The notes under the pieces were generated by a model. The model did no database searches and was not told where the DNA came from. It was given only the letters and a program-made list of their open reading frames with translations. Source: Taibaiella sp. (GTDB lineage: Bacteria; Bacteroidota; Bacteroidia; Chitinophagales; Chitinophagaceae). From it: a DNA stretch of 64,000 nucleotides. Each line of letters begins with the position of its first letter. Position 1 is the stretch's first letter. Of the stretch, positions 9,364-18,758 are shown one piece after another. The DNA is taken from positions 62,001 through 126,000 of the forward strand of contig JACDGL010000010.1 of NCBI GenBank assembly GCA_013815385.1, written 5' to 3'. Made by a program: the position numbers and the translations under genes.

Positions 9364-9828
9364 TTATATTTTCTTACCATAAAACTCACAATAGTGAGAA
9401 ATAAAGTAGGTAGCCCCATCGAAGTATTTGTATCTTCTATACAACGAATCTAAAGATGGCTGAGAAATATTATCGTCGTTTATATCAGAAATGTAACGTA
9501 TGTAATATGATCTATACGAGTTGCGCTTAACGGTATCAATGACGGGATATACTTCCCGCCAATCATATAGTTTAAGGTAAATCACAAGCATACTATCTCC
9601 CGGCATACTTATAACGTTTATCGTATCTGGGAATACACTGTCTCTATCATATACAATTGTCCCACCAGGGCCTCCACTAACATCGTGTTGATGATAGTGG
9701 CTTACCCCAGTAAACGTGCCCACCATAGGAGAGACTGTGGTAGTTGAAGATGCGGAGGGGTTTGGGGATTTGCTACAGCTAAAAAAGGTAATAAGTAAAA
9801 CTAATAAAATAAAGTGTATAGTCTTCAT
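9364..9828 (-). CDS. Putative lipoprotein, unknown function
   Basis: 154-aa protein with an N-terminal hydrophobic signal (residues 4-16) ending in FFSC, so Cys18 is the likely lipidation site. It is followed by a Ser/Thr-rich linker (PSASSTTT) and a beta-rich domain of about 115 residues. The MVGTFTG start of that domain resembles small Bacteroidota lipocalin-like lipoproteins, but I cannot assign it to a family. It is convergent with ispH, with a 17-bp gap, and lies downstream of pyc on the same strand. Confidence 0.65.
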   Translation of the reverse strand: MKTIHFILLVLLITFFSCSKSPNPSASSTTTVSPMVGTFTGVSHYHQHDVSGGPGGTIVYDRDSVFPDTINVISMPGDSMLVIYLKLYDWREVYPVIDTVKRNSYRSYYIRYISDINDDNISQPSLDSLYRRYKYFDGATYFISHYCEFYGKKI

Positions 9829-9884
9829 TATATGAATTTTAAAAATGCCTCTGCACTATTTGCATCAGCACTAGAGTTTTGAAA

Positions 9885-12800
9885 TCAGTTTAGTTCCATC
9901 ACCAGGTCATTGGTATTTACAAGCGTGCCGGCAGCTAATTGTATGGCAATAACCGCGCAGTCAAAAGGCGCAGTGATCACCGTTTCCATTTTCATAGCTT
10001 CAATAATAAATAACGGCTGGTTCTTTTTTACCTTGTCATTTTTATTCACCAGTAATTTACTAAGCAGCCCCTGCAATGGCGCGCCTACCTGTTTCTGATC
10101 GGCCTTATCCACCTTCTTGTTTTCTACGCGGTGTACTTTTACTGATCTATCTGATACTTCCACATTGCGTGTCTGGCCATTCAGTTTAAAGAATACAGTA
10201 CGCTTACCGTTGTCATCTACAGGGCCTATGCTTAGCAAACGTATCAGCAAGGTCTTACCCTTTGCTATTTCTATGGTAGTGTCCTCGCCCATCTTTATAC
10301 CATAGAGGAATATTGGCGTGGGGACTACTGATACATCGCCATACTCCCGCCAGAATTTTAAGCCATCCTCATATACCTTAGGATAAAATTTGTAAGAAAG
10401 GAAATCAAGCAGTGTAAGGTCCTGTCCATATTTTTCTTTGAATTCATCTAACTCTTTATCAAAATCTACAGGAGGCATGTGCAGATTAGCTCTTTCTGTA
10501 AAGGGCTTTTTATCTTTCAGCACTATCCGTTGCAGCTTTTCAGGAAAGCCACCTTCTGGCTGGCCTATTTCACCGAGAAAAAATTGTTGTACTGATTCAG
10601 GAAAAGAAATATTATCGCCGTTCTCATACACATCTTCACGGCTTAGGTTATTGGCAACCATGAACTGTGCCATATCGCCTACCACTTTAGAGCTTGGTGT
10701 CACTTTTACAATGTCGCCAAACATTTCATTCACTGTAGCGTACATGTCTTTTATCTCTTCAAACTTATCTCCCAGGCCCAATGCTATAGCCTGTGGCTTA
10801 AGGTTAGAATATTGTCCACCTGGAATTTCATGCTGAAAAACCTCTGCAGTACTTGCCTTCAACCCTGATTCAAAAGGATAGTAGTATTCCCGTACAGCCT
10901 CAAAGTAATTGGAGAACTGGTTAAGCGATTTAATATCATAAGGATTTTCGCGCTCATGAAAACGCATCATTTCCACTATAGCATTAAAGTTAGGCTGTGA
11001 TGTAAGCCCCGATAAAGATCCTAAGGCGCAGTCAACCACATTTACACCTGCATCAATTGCCTTCAGATAGGTAGCCGGCTGCAGGGAAGATGTATCGTGG
11101 GTGTGTAAATGTATAGGCAGCTTCACAGTCTCCTTCAGCGCCTCTACCAGAATCTTGGCAGCATAGGGTTTCAGAAGCCCCGACATGTCTTTAATGGCCA
11201 GTATATGCGCGCCTGCATTTTCAAGATCTTTGGCCAGGCGCAAATAATACTCCAGCGTGTACTTGGTACGCTTAGGGTCCATTATATCGCCCGTATAGCA
11301 TAGTGCACCTTCAGCTATGCCCTGTGTGCGCTTACGCACCATTTCTATACATGGTGCTATATTTTCCATCCAGTTAAGCGAATCGAATATGCGGAATATA
11401 TCAACGCCTTTCTCCCACGATTGTTCTACAAATTTCTCTATCAGGTTATCAGGATATGCGGCATACCCTACCCCATTGCAGCCACGTATCAGCATTTGCA
11501 GCAAAATGTTCGGCACCGCTTTACGTATTGCTTCCAGCCTGCGCCAGGGATCTTCGCGTAAAAAACGGATACACACATCAAATGTAGCCCCACCCCACAC
11601 TTCCATGCTGAATGTCTGTGGATGGTGCATTGCAAAACTCTTTGCCACCTTCAGCATATCATAGGTACGCATACGCGTAGCCAGCAACGACTGGTGGGCA
11701 TCCCTAAGTGTGGTATCCGTATATTGTATCTGCTTCTGTGCCTTCAGCCATTGGGAGAATTTCTCAGGGCCCATTTCTGTGAGCATATCCTTGGTACCAC
11801 GTGGATAAGCAGCATTAGGATCGAATGAGGGAACTACCGGTTTTTCAAAATGTTTGCTGTCATCCTTCCCTTTTACATCAGGATTACCATTCACGGTAAT
11901 ATCTGCCAGGAAGTTGAGCATCCGCGTGCCCCTGTCCTGCCTTTTGGAGAAAACAAATAATTCAGGGTGCTCGGGTATGAAATTGACTGTAGCCTTCCCG
12001 GATATAAAATCCTGATTGGTTATAAGATTCTCCAGGAAAGGAATGTTATTTTTTACACCCCTGATACGAAATTCCCGCAGCGCCCGGTGCATTTTTTGAG
12101 CAGCATCGCCAAGCGAGTTGCCCCAGGTGCTTACCTTCACCAGCATTGAATCAAAGAACGGGCTGATCTTCATACCAGGGTAGGTACTGCCTTCATCGAG
12201 GCGCACACCAAAACCCGATGCATTACGGTAAGTAACCAACGTACCATAGTCCGGCTTAAAATCGTGCGCAGGATCTTCTGTAGTAATACGGCATTGAATT
12301 GCAAAGCCATTCTTGGGTATCAGTGCCTGGCTGCCCAGCCCTATCTCAGGATCTGAAAGCTTGTAGCCGGAGGCAACAAATAATTGTGTTTTTATCAGGT
12401 CTACACCGGTTATCATTTCTGTTACCGTGTGCTCCACCTGTATGCGGGGATTAACTTCTATAAAGTATATCTTCTCCTCTGAATCTACCAGGAACTCTAC
12501 TGTACCCAGGTTGTTGTAATTTACTGCCTTAGCAATGTTCACAGCATAAGCGTATAATTTATTCAGCGTGCTCTGTTGCAGCACAGCCGATGGCGCTATC
12601 TCTACCACCTTCTGGAAACGGCGCTGTACTGAGCAATCGCGCTCATACAAGTGTACAATATTGCCATGCTGGTCGGCAGCTATCTGTACCTCTATATGCT
12701 TTGGGCGCTCTACATATTTTTCAAGAAATACCGTATCATCACCAAAGGCATTCTTTGCCTCACTACGCGCTTCTCTGAACGATAGTTTTAGTTGCTCATC

Positions 12801-13325
12801 ATCGCGCACTACACGCATGCCGCGCCCACCACCACCGGCAGCAGCTTTCAGCATTAGCGGGTACCCTATACGATTAGCTTCGCTAATTGCAATAACATCA
12901 TCAGTAAGGTCAGGGATATTGCTTTGTATTACCGGTATCCCGGCCTTTATAGCTACTTCCTTTGCAGTAACCTTATCACCCAATGCGCCCATTGCATCCG
13001 GGCTTGGCCCTACGAATATGATACCATGCTCTGCGCAACTGCGTGCAAAGGTTGCATTCTCTGAAAGGAACCCATAACCGGGATGTATGGCATTGGCGCC
13101 ACACTCCTTAGCTATAGCTATGATGGCATCTATATCCAGATATGGCTTCAGGGGATCCTTGTCAGCACCCACCTGGTAAGCTTCATCAGCCTTGTACCGG
13201 TGCAGTGAATACCGATCCTCGTATGTATATATAGCTACAGTAGATATATTCAATTCTGTGGCCGCACGAAAAATGCGTATAGCTATTTCGCCTCTGTTAG
13301 CGATAAGCAGCTTTTTGATTTTCAT
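9885..13325 (-). CDS. pyc: Pyruvate carboxylase
   Basis: 1146-aa biotin enzyme that carboxylates pyruvate to oxaloacetate to refill the TCA cycle. The order is biotin carboxylase (about 1-450, with KAAAGGGGRGMR and FIEVNPRIQVEHTVTE), the carboxyltransferase barrel (about 535-800, with DTTLRDAHQSLLATR), the PYC/OADA domain and a C-terminal biotinyl domain with Lys1112 in EAMKMET. Length and order are normal for the single-chain alpha4 enzyme. A TAccTTTA box (13344-13351, minus strand) lies 18 nt before the ATG. It is flanked by the M13 peptidase gene upstream. Confidence 0.97.
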   Translation of the reverse strand: MKIKKLLIANRGEIAIRIFRAATELNISTVAIYTYEDRYSLHRYKADEAYQVGADKDPLKPYLDIDAIIAIAKECGANAIHPGYGFLSENATFARSCAEHGIIFVGPSPDAMGALGDKVTAKEVAIKAGIPVIQSNIPDLTDDVIAISEANRIGYPLMLKAAAGGGGRGMRVVRDDEQLKLSFREARSEAKNAFGDDTVFLEKYVERPKHIEVQIAADQHGNIVHLYERDCSVQRRFQKVVEIAPSAVLQQSTLNKLYAYAVNIAKAVNYNNLGTVEFLVDSEEKIYFIEVNPRIQVEHTVTEMITGVDLIKTQLFVASGYKLSDPEIGLGSQALIPKNGFAIQCRITTEDPAHDFKPDYGTLVTYRNASGFGVRLDEGSTYPGMKISPFFDSMLVKVSTWGNSLGDAAQKMHRALREFRIRGVKNNIPFLENLITNQDFISGKATVNFIPEHPELFVFSKRQDRGTRMLNFLADITVNGNPDVKGKDDSKHFEKPVVPSFDPNAAYPRGTKDMLTEMGPEKFSQWLKAQKQIQYTDTTLRDAHQSLLATRMRTYDMLKVAKSFAMHHPQTFSMEVWGGATFDVCIRFLREDPWRRLEAIRKAVPNILLQMLIRGCNGVGYAAYPDNLIEKFVEQSWEKGVDIFRIFDSLNWMENIAPCIEMVRKRTQGIAEGALCYTGDIMDPKRTKYTLEYYLRLAKDLENAGAHILAIKDMSGLLKPYAAKILVEALKETVKLPIHLHTHDTSSLQPATYLKAIDAGVNVVDCALGSLSGLTSQPNFNAIVEMMRFHERENPYDIKSLNQFSNYFEAVREYYYPFESGLKASTAEVFQHEIPGGQYSNLKPQAIALGLGDKFEEIKDMYATVNEMFGDIVKVTPSSKVVGDMAQFMVANNLSREDVYENGDNISFPESVQQFFLGEIGQPEGGFPEKLQRIVLKDKKPFTERANLHMPPVDFDKELDEFKEKYGQDLTLLDFLSYKFYPKVYEDGLKFWREYGDVSVVPTPIFLYGIKMGEDTTIEIAKGKTLLIRLLSIGPVDDNGKRTVFFKLNGQTRNVEVSDRSVKVHRVENKKVDKADQKQVGAPLQGLLSKLLVNKNDKVKKNQPLFIIEAMKMETVITAPFDCAVIAIQLAAGTLVNTNDLVMELN

Positions 13326-13370
13326 CCTATCTTATATTCTTCTTAAAGGTAAAGAGCTTTTGTTTTTATT

Positions 13371-15410
13371 CTACCATAGCCGCACACGTGCGCTATCTGG
13401 CAGGTACATTTTATTAGCAGGCTGTACACTGAATGCATCATAGAACGCCGGCACATTAGGCAAAGGTCCGTTTACACGAAACTTAGCAGGCGCATGTACA
13501 TCCGTCAGTATCTGGCTGGCAAGCTGTTCGTTGCGTATTTCGTACATCCACCCCAGTGCATAGCCCAGGAAGAAACGCTGCGCAGGTGTTTGTCCGTGTA
13601 CCTTATCGCCCTTTTTATAGCAATCAGTTAGCTTGAATGCATCAAAGCCTATCAGCAGGCCGCCAAGGTCTGCAAGGTTTTCTCCAAGGCTGGCCTTACC
13701 ATTAATGTGTATCGTATCCACAGCCACCATACCGTTAAATTGTTTTATCAATACATCGGCCCGCTTCTTAAATTCTTCCTCATCCTTTTTGGTCCACCAG
13801 TTGTGCAGGTTGCCATGCTCATCATACTGCCTGCCTTCATCATCAAAGCCATGGGTAATTTCGTGCCCAACAGTAGATGCCGCTGCATATCCATATACCA
13901 GTGCATCGTCCAGTTCCTCATCACGATAACCCGGCACAGTAAAGATCCCAGCCGGCAATACTATTTCATTATTAGATGGATTGTAGTAGGCATTGTAGGT
14001 CTGTGGTGTCATATCCCATTCATCCCGGTCTACAGGCTTGCCAAGCTTGTTCATGCCATAGTTATTCCACCATTGATTGGCACGCATCATATTTGTGGCA
14101 AAGGCATTGCGGTCTATTTTCAATGCCGAGAAGTCTTTCCATTTATCAGGGTAGCCTACTTTTTTCCGTATTGCAGCCAGCTTGTGTAGCGCAGTTTGTT
14201 TGGTACTATCACTCATCCAGTCCAGCTTTTCCATGCGGGCTTTATAGGCAGCACGTACATTTTCCACTATCTGTGCATAGCGGGCCTTGGCTTTTTCATT
14301 AAAATATTCTTTAGCAAATAATTGACCTACAGCTTCGCCCATAGCATGCTCCTGCGCATCAAGCACACGCTTCCAGCGTGGGCGTTGCTGCTCTGCCCCG
14401 CGTATCAGCTTGCTGTAGAAGTTAAAGCTGGATGCTACGAACGGTTTGCTGAGATAAGGAGAATAGGTTCGCACCAGATGAAAGGCCATATAGTCCTTCA
14501 GGGTCTGCATCTGTTCTGTGCTCAATACTTTATCCAGCGCTTTGTAAAACTCAGGCTGACCAATTATAACGCTATCCACTGCTTTCACACCCATTATTTG
14601 CAGATAGTCAGGCCATTCTACATTGGGCGATAAGGTATGCAGGCTGTTGATAGCCATTTTATTATAGTTCTTATAAGGGTCGCGCAGGTCTTCCAGCTTT
14701 CTGGAAGATTGCGCCAGTTTGGTTTCCAGCGCTATAACTGCTATTGCCTTAGCACGGGCTGTTGCTGTATCTGTACCCATCAGGCGAAAGACCTCTGCCA
14801 CATATGCCGGGTATGCATTGCGTATTTTCACTGTACGCGCATCAGTGTTAAAGTAATAATCCCTGTTGGGCAGCCCTATGCCACCCTGGGTCATATAATA
14901 GGCATTCGCATCGCTATTCTTGGAGTCTTGTGCTACACCCTCATCATAAAACACATTCACGCCATAGGTGTGCATGTGCGCTGCCTGTGTCATAACATCC
15001 TTAGGTGTTTGCAGGGTATTTATCTTAGCCAGCTCTTCCTGTAGGGGTGCCATGCCATTCTTCTCTATGTTCACGGTATCCATGCCTGCATACCAGAAGT
15101 CACCTATCTGCTGGGTAACTCCGCTGGCAGCGTGCTTTGCCATTGCATCATTATTAATGTGCACTAAACGGTCATACAATTCCTGCTGTACCAGATGGGC
15201 AATACCCCAGCTTGTTTCATCGCCGGGTATTGGATTCTTCTTTATCCATCCGGCATTGGCATAATCAAAGAAATCATCAGCCGGATTTACCGTACTATCA
15301 ATATTTGTGGTAATGATATCTTTCTTTACTGTCTTATTTTCTGTAGTGTGGGTATTGCAGGCAGCCAGTCCGGTTAGCATAGCAATAGCACCTATAAACT
15401 TCTTGTTCAT
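13371..15410 (-). CDS. M13 (neprilysin-type) metallopeptidase, lipoprotein
   Basis: 679-aa zinc peptidase of the PepO/neprilysin family, which degrades oligopeptides in the envelope. The N-terminal peptide ends with GLAAC, giving a lipidated Cys18. The catalytic HEITH is at 516-520, ENLAD (third ligand and proton-transfer Asp) at 577-581, and the chain ends in the family-typical basic-aromatic VRLW. The large helical N-terminal domain (about 35-420) restricts substrate size in this family. A promoter box lies directly against the start codon (see the separate entry), suggesting a leaderless mRNA. Confidence 0.94.
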   Translation of the reverse strand: MNKKFIGAIAMLTGLAACNTHTTENKTVKKDIITTNIDSTVNPADDFFDYANAGWIKKNPIPGDETSWGIAHLVQQELYDRLVHINNDAMAKHAASGVTQQIGDFWYAGMDTVNIEKNGMAPLQEELAKINTLQTPKDVMTQAAHMHTYGVNVFYDEGVAQDSKNSDANAYYMTQGGIGLPNRDYYFNTDARTVKIRNAYPAYVAEVFRLMGTDTATARAKAIAVIALETKLAQSSRKLEDLRDPYKNYNKMAINSLHTLSPNVEWPDYLQIMGVKAVDSVIIGQPEFYKALDKVLSTEQMQTLKDYMAFHLVRTYSPYLSKPFVASSFNFYSKLIRGAEQQRPRWKRVLDAQEHAMGEAVGQLFAKEYFNEKAKARYAQIVENVRAAYKARMEKLDWMSDSTKQTALHKLAAIRKKVGYPDKWKDFSALKIDRNAFATNMMRANQWWNNYGMNKLGKPVDRDEWDMTPQTYNAYYNPSNNEIVLPAGIFTVPGYRDEELDDALVYGYAAASTVGHEITHGFDDEGRQYDEHGNLHNWWTKKDEEEFKKRADVLIKQFNGMVAVDTIHINGKASLGENLADLGGLLIGFDAFKLTDCYKKGDKVHGQTPAQRFFLGYALGWMYEIRNEQLASQILTDVHAPAKFRVNGPLPNVPAFYDAFSVQPANKMYLPDSARVRLW

Positions 15411-15411
15411 G

Positions 15412-15444
15412 CAAACGTATTATTGGTTATGATCACGCACCAAG
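15412..15444 (-). promoter_or_regulatory. Predicted promoter abutting the M13 peptidase start codon
   Basis: On the minus strand CTTG (15441-15444) and TACGTTTG (15412-15419) are 21 nt apart, close to the TTTG/TAnnTTTG consensus. The -7 box ends two nt before the ATG, so transcription would begin at or near the start codon. Confidence 0.45.
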
Positions 15445-15540
15445 ATACAGGAAGTTTTTAGGTTTATTATACACCTGATAGTGCCGGTAAAAGGGAGTAA
15501 AATGAAACGGGTGAAATATTAAAAAAGTAGCAGGCATGCC

Positions 15541-15574
15541 AAAGGTCTGCGCCCGGTTACGGACACAGACCTTT
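15541..15574 (-). terminator. Hairpin terminator of the 44-aa lipoprotein gene
   Basis: Perfect 9-bp arms AAAGGTCTG (15541-15549) and CAGACCTTT (15566-15574) with a 16-nt loop, located 24 nt past the stop of the small lipoprotein gene. Confidence 0.55.
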
Positions 15575-15598
15575 GAAGTTCATCTTATAGATTGATAC

Positions 15599-15733
15599 TT
15601 AGCGTATTGAGATACTCAGATGATTCGGGCACCCATACTTAGGAGTACTTGAACCACATGAAGCCATTACTGCCATAGCTATAACAGCCACCACTGCTGT
15701 AGCAATACGGCGATAGTTTGAAAATACTTTCAT
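15599..15733 (-). CDS. 44-aa small lipoprotein
   Basis: Short gene read from ATG at 15731-15733 to TAA at 15599-15601. The product begins with a basic n-region (NYRRI), a hydrophobic stretch (ATAVVAVIAMAVMA) and a lipobox ending ASC, so Cys26 would be lipidated and only about 19 residues remain in the mature form (GSSTPKYGCPNHLSIS core). The hairpin after the stop supports real transcription. Similar tiny lipoproteins with a YGCP motif occur in the phylum, from memory, without known function. It is divergent from the Mpl gene across 57 bp. Confidence 0.7.
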   Translation of the reverse strand: MKVFSNYRRIATAVVAVIAMAVMASCGSSTPKYGCPNHLSISIR

Positions 15734-15790
15734 AATATAATTGTCTTTGTGTAAATCCTATTTTACTTTGTACGAAGATAAGCGTTTTTT

Positions 15791-17155
15791 ATGAAGTATA
15801 TACATTTTATAGCCATAGGTGGAGCGGTAATGCATCAACTTGCAATTGCATTACAAAAGGAAGGAAATATTATATCAGGTAGCGATGATGAAATAAATGA
15901 CCCTGCCAAAACCAACCTCCTGAATGCCGGTATTCTACCCCCAGAATATGGCTGGTTCCCTGAAAGAATAACCAACAAACTGGATGCGGTAGTGCTGGGA
16001 ATGCACGCCAAAGCGGACAATCCTGAACTGATAGCGGCCAAAAGCCTGGGGATACCCGTTTATTCATTCCCCCAATATGTATACGAGGTAAGTAAAAACA
16101 AGAAAAGGGTGGTGATTGCCGGTAGCCATGGCAAAACCACAATTACTTCTATGGTTATGCACATACTGCGTCATCAAGCTGTAAAATTCGACTACCTGGT
16201 GGGTGCAAAGGTGGCGGGTTTTGATCTGTCGGTACAATTAACGGATGCACCACTAATGGTATTGGAAGGAGATGAATACCCAGCATCTGTTGAAGAAAAG
16301 CGGCCTAAAATATTCTTTTACCATCCCCACATAAGTGTGTTAAGCGGCATAGCATGGGACCATATTAATGTATTCCCTACTTATAGCAACTACCTGGAGC
16401 AGTTCGAATTGTACCTGGAAGGCATGGATAACGAAGCAAAGGTTTTTTATAACGATGAAGATGGTGAGGTGCGTAAAGTGGTCTATTCTTCTGCAGGACA
16501 TTTGGATGCGGAACCTTACTCAATGCCGGCCTTCCATTATGATAATGGGGTTGCCATACTGGATACTAAATACGGCCCGGTACAGGTATCTGTATTCGGG
16601 AGGCACAACCTGCTGAATATGCAGGCTGCAATAGCCGTTTGTAAAGAACTGGGCATTCATGAGGAAGACTGCTATAAAGCTATAGCCTCCTTTACAGGGG
16701 CCGCAAGAAGACTGGAAAAAATAACAGAAAAAGGCGACTTGGTTGCCTACCGAGATTTTGCCCATGCCCCATCTAAGCTTAAGGCTACGCTGGATGCGGT
16801 AAGAGAAGCATATCCTCACCATACACTCATTGCCTGCTTTGAGCTCCATACTTTCAGCAGCCTCAATGAGCAGTTTATGGACGAATACGCACATAGCATG
16901 GATGCTGCTGATAATGCGTTTGTTTATTTCAGCCATCATGCATTAAAGCTGAAAGGGCTACCTGCTTTGGAGACAAACAAAGTGAAAGCATACTTTCAAA
17001 GAGAAGACCTGCACGCAATTGATGAAAAGGAACAACTTCAAAAAAGTGTATCTGAATTATTAAAAAACAATAAAGGAAAGCCTGTTTGCCTCCTGGTAAT
17101 GAGTTCCGGCACCTTCGATGGAATTGACTGGAATAATGTAGTTTCGCAGTCATAA
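15791..17155 (+). CDS. mpl: Mpl-type UDP-N-acetylmuramate:peptide ligase (Mur ligase family)
   Basis: 454-aa Mur ligase. Mpl joins recycled murein tripeptide to UDP-MurNAc, and MurC uses L-alanine. The ATP loop is AGSHGKTT (110-117). The N-terminal Rossmann start (IHFIAIGGAVMHQLA) has the Mpl-like alteration of the GxGGxGM motif. Asp/Glu-rich EGDEYPAS follows, then HINVFPTYSNY and the C-terminal ARRLEKI segment. A true MurC is expected elsewhere, in the dcw cluster, so I favour Mpl. It is followed after 15 bp by the exonuclease gene, probably as an operon. Mpl versus a MurC paralogue is the remaining doubt. Confidence 0.82.
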   Translation: MKYIHFIAIGGAVMHQLAIALQKEGNIISGSDDEINDPAKTNLLNAGILPPEYGWFPERITNKLDAVVLGMHAKADNPELIAAKSLGIPVYSFPQYVYEVSKNKKRVVIAGSHGKTTITSMVMHILRHQAVKFDYLVGAKVAGFDLSVQLTDAPLMVLEGDEYPASVEEKRPKIFFYHPHISVLSGIAWDHINVFPTYSNYLEQFELYLEGMDNEAKVFYNDEDGEVRKVVYSSAGHLDAEPYSMPAFHYDNGVAILDTKYGPVQVSVFGRHNLLNMQAAIAVCKELGIHEEDCYKAIASFTGAARRLEKITEKGDLVAYRDFAHAPSKLKATLDAVREAYPHHTLIACFELHTFSSLNEQFMDEYAHSMDAADNAFVYFSHHALKLKGLPALETNKVKAYFQREDLHAIDEKEQLQKSVSELLKNNKGKPVCLLVMSSGTFDGIDWNNVVSQS

Positions 17156-17170
17156 TCAGTATTTACGGGG

Positions 17171-17956
17171 ATGGCGCAGCTTGCATTAAAACGTTCTATT
17201 ATATTCTTCGACCTGGAGACTACAGGTACAGACCATGCCAAAGACCGCATAGTAGAACTGGCGTTTGTGAAGCTAAACCCCGATGGTACAAGAGATAAAT
17301 TTGTAAAAAGAATAAATCCCGGAATGCCCATCCCTGCTGAAGTAACAGCGATACATGGTATCAGTGATGAGGATGTAAAAGATTGCCCTGAATTCAAACA
17401 TATAGCACACCAGCTTTACCAGTGGATGAAAGGCTGCGATATGGGTGGTTATAACTCCAGCCGGTTCGATATCCCGCTGCTGGCAGAGGAATTCCTGCGT
17501 GCCGGGGTAGATGTGGACTTTTCAGAGCGCCACATGATAGATGTGCAGCAGATATTTTTCAAGATGGAAAGCCGCACACTCAGTGCCGCTTATAACTTTT
17601 ATTGTAACAAGCAACTCGATAATGCCCATAGCGCCGAGGCAGATATACTGGCGACAATAGAAGTACTGGAAGCACAACTGGAGCGGTATAATAATCTCAC
17701 AAACGAGGTACAGGCCCTTCACAGTTTCTCCAATACAGACGAATATGTAGATTATGCCCGCAGAATGGTACTAAAAGATGGGCATCCTGTTTTTAATTTC
17801 GGGAAGAATAAAGGCCGTAAGGTGGAAGACGTATTTACTTCAGAGCCGCAGTATTATGACTGGATGATGCAGGCCGATTTCTCGCTGCATACGAAGCAGA
17901 AAATATCTGAGATATTAAACAAAATGAAGCTTAAGAAACCCGGAATGCGGGCATAG
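17171..17956 (+). CDS. DnaQ/ExoX-like 3'-5' exonuclease
   Basis: 261-aa DEDDh exonuclease. The acidic residues are Asp14 and Glu16 (FFDLETTG), Asp100 (SSRFDIPLL), and His153/Asp158 (NAHSAEAD), so all five catalytic positions are present. The C-terminal ~60 residues (FNFGKNKGRKVEDV... YDWMMQADF) resemble the short ExoX C-terminal domain. Such proteins act in repair or as proofreading-like nucleases; a pol III epsilon role is less likely with this tail. It is cotranscribed with mpl by position. Confidence 0.88.
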   Translation: MAQLALKRSIIFFDLETTGTDHAKDRIVELAFVKLNPDGTRDKFVKRINPGMPIPAEVTAIHGISDEDVKDCPEFKHIAHQLYQWMKGCDMGGYNSSRFDIPLLAEEFLRAGVDVDFSERHMIDVQQIFFKMESRTLSAAYNFYCNKQLDNAHSAEADILATIEVLEAQLERYNNLTNEVQALHSFSNTDEYVDYARRMVLKDGHPVFNFGKNKGRKVEDVFTSEPQYYDWMMQADFSLHTKQKISEILNKMKLKKPGMRA

Positions 17957-18029
17957 CCTCCATTTATGGGATGTTAACAAAGAAATTTATTTTATTTCCT
18001 TATTTTGCTTTTTTAATTTTTGCCGCTAG

Positions 18030-18758
18030 TTGGATAAGATCGTAATCATACCTACCTATAACGAAAAGGAAAATTCGGAGAAGATCATACGTAAAGTGTT
18101 GTCACTCGAAGGTGATTTCCATGTATTGATAGTAGACGATAGTTCGCCGGATGGTACTGCAGATATTGTACGCGGATTGCAGCAAACTTACAAAGGAAGG
18201 TTGCACCTGGAAGAACGCCATGGCAAGCTGGGCCTGGGTACAGCCTATATACACGGCTTTAAGTGGGCAATAGAGCAAGCATATGATTTCATCTTTGAGA
18301 TGGATGCAGATTTTTCGCATAATCCTGAAGACCTTATACGATTGCATGCAGCTTGTGCTGCCGGCGCCGATGTTGCTATTGGTTCACGCTATGTAAAGGG
18401 AGGAAATGTAAAGAACTGGCCCTGGGATAGAAAACTGATCTCTAAGGGTGGCGCACTATACACACAGTTGATCACCTTTATGCCCGTTAGCGACCCTACA
18501 GCAGGTTTTGTCTGTTACAGGCGCAAAGTGCTGGAAACAATACCGCTTGACAATGTAAAGTTCATTGGCTACGCCTTCCAGATAGAGATGAAATACCGCG
18601 CGTGGAAGCTCGGCTTTAAAATAAAGGAAGTGCCCATCACATTTATAGACCGTATAGAAGGTGCATCTAAAATGAGCACAGGTATAGTGCAGGAAGCGAT
18701 GTACGGTGTATGGAAGATGAAAAAATTTGATAAGGAACGCGCAAAGCCCAGGTCATAA
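18030..18758 (+). CDS. Polyprenol monophosphomannose synthase-like GT2
   Basis: 242-aa GT-A glycosyltransferase of the dolichol-phosphate mannose synthase group. It transfers a sugar from a nucleotide donor to a polyprenyl phosphate at the inner membrane. Motifs are IIPTYNEKEN (6-15), VDDSSPDGT (35-43), metal-binding MDADFSHNP (91-99), GSRYVKGG and DPTAGFVCYRR. There is no C-terminal membrane domain, as in the soluble DPMS subtype. The start must be TTG at 18030: an in-frame TAG sits immediately upstream and no other early start exists. Its last codons overlap the convergent WbqC gene by 6 bp. Confidence 0.9.
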   Translation: MDKIVIIPTYNEKENSEKIIRKVLSLEGDFHVLIVDDSSPDGTADIVRGLQQTYKGRLHLEERHGKLGLGTAYIHGFKWAIEQAYDFIFEMDADFSHNPEDLIRLHAACAAGADVAIGSRYVKGGNVKNWPWDRKLISKGGALYTQLITFMPVSDPTAGFVCYRRKVLETIPLDNVKFIGYAFQIEMKYRAWKLGFKIKEVPITFIDRIEGASKMSTGIVQEAMYGVWKMKKFDKERAKPRS

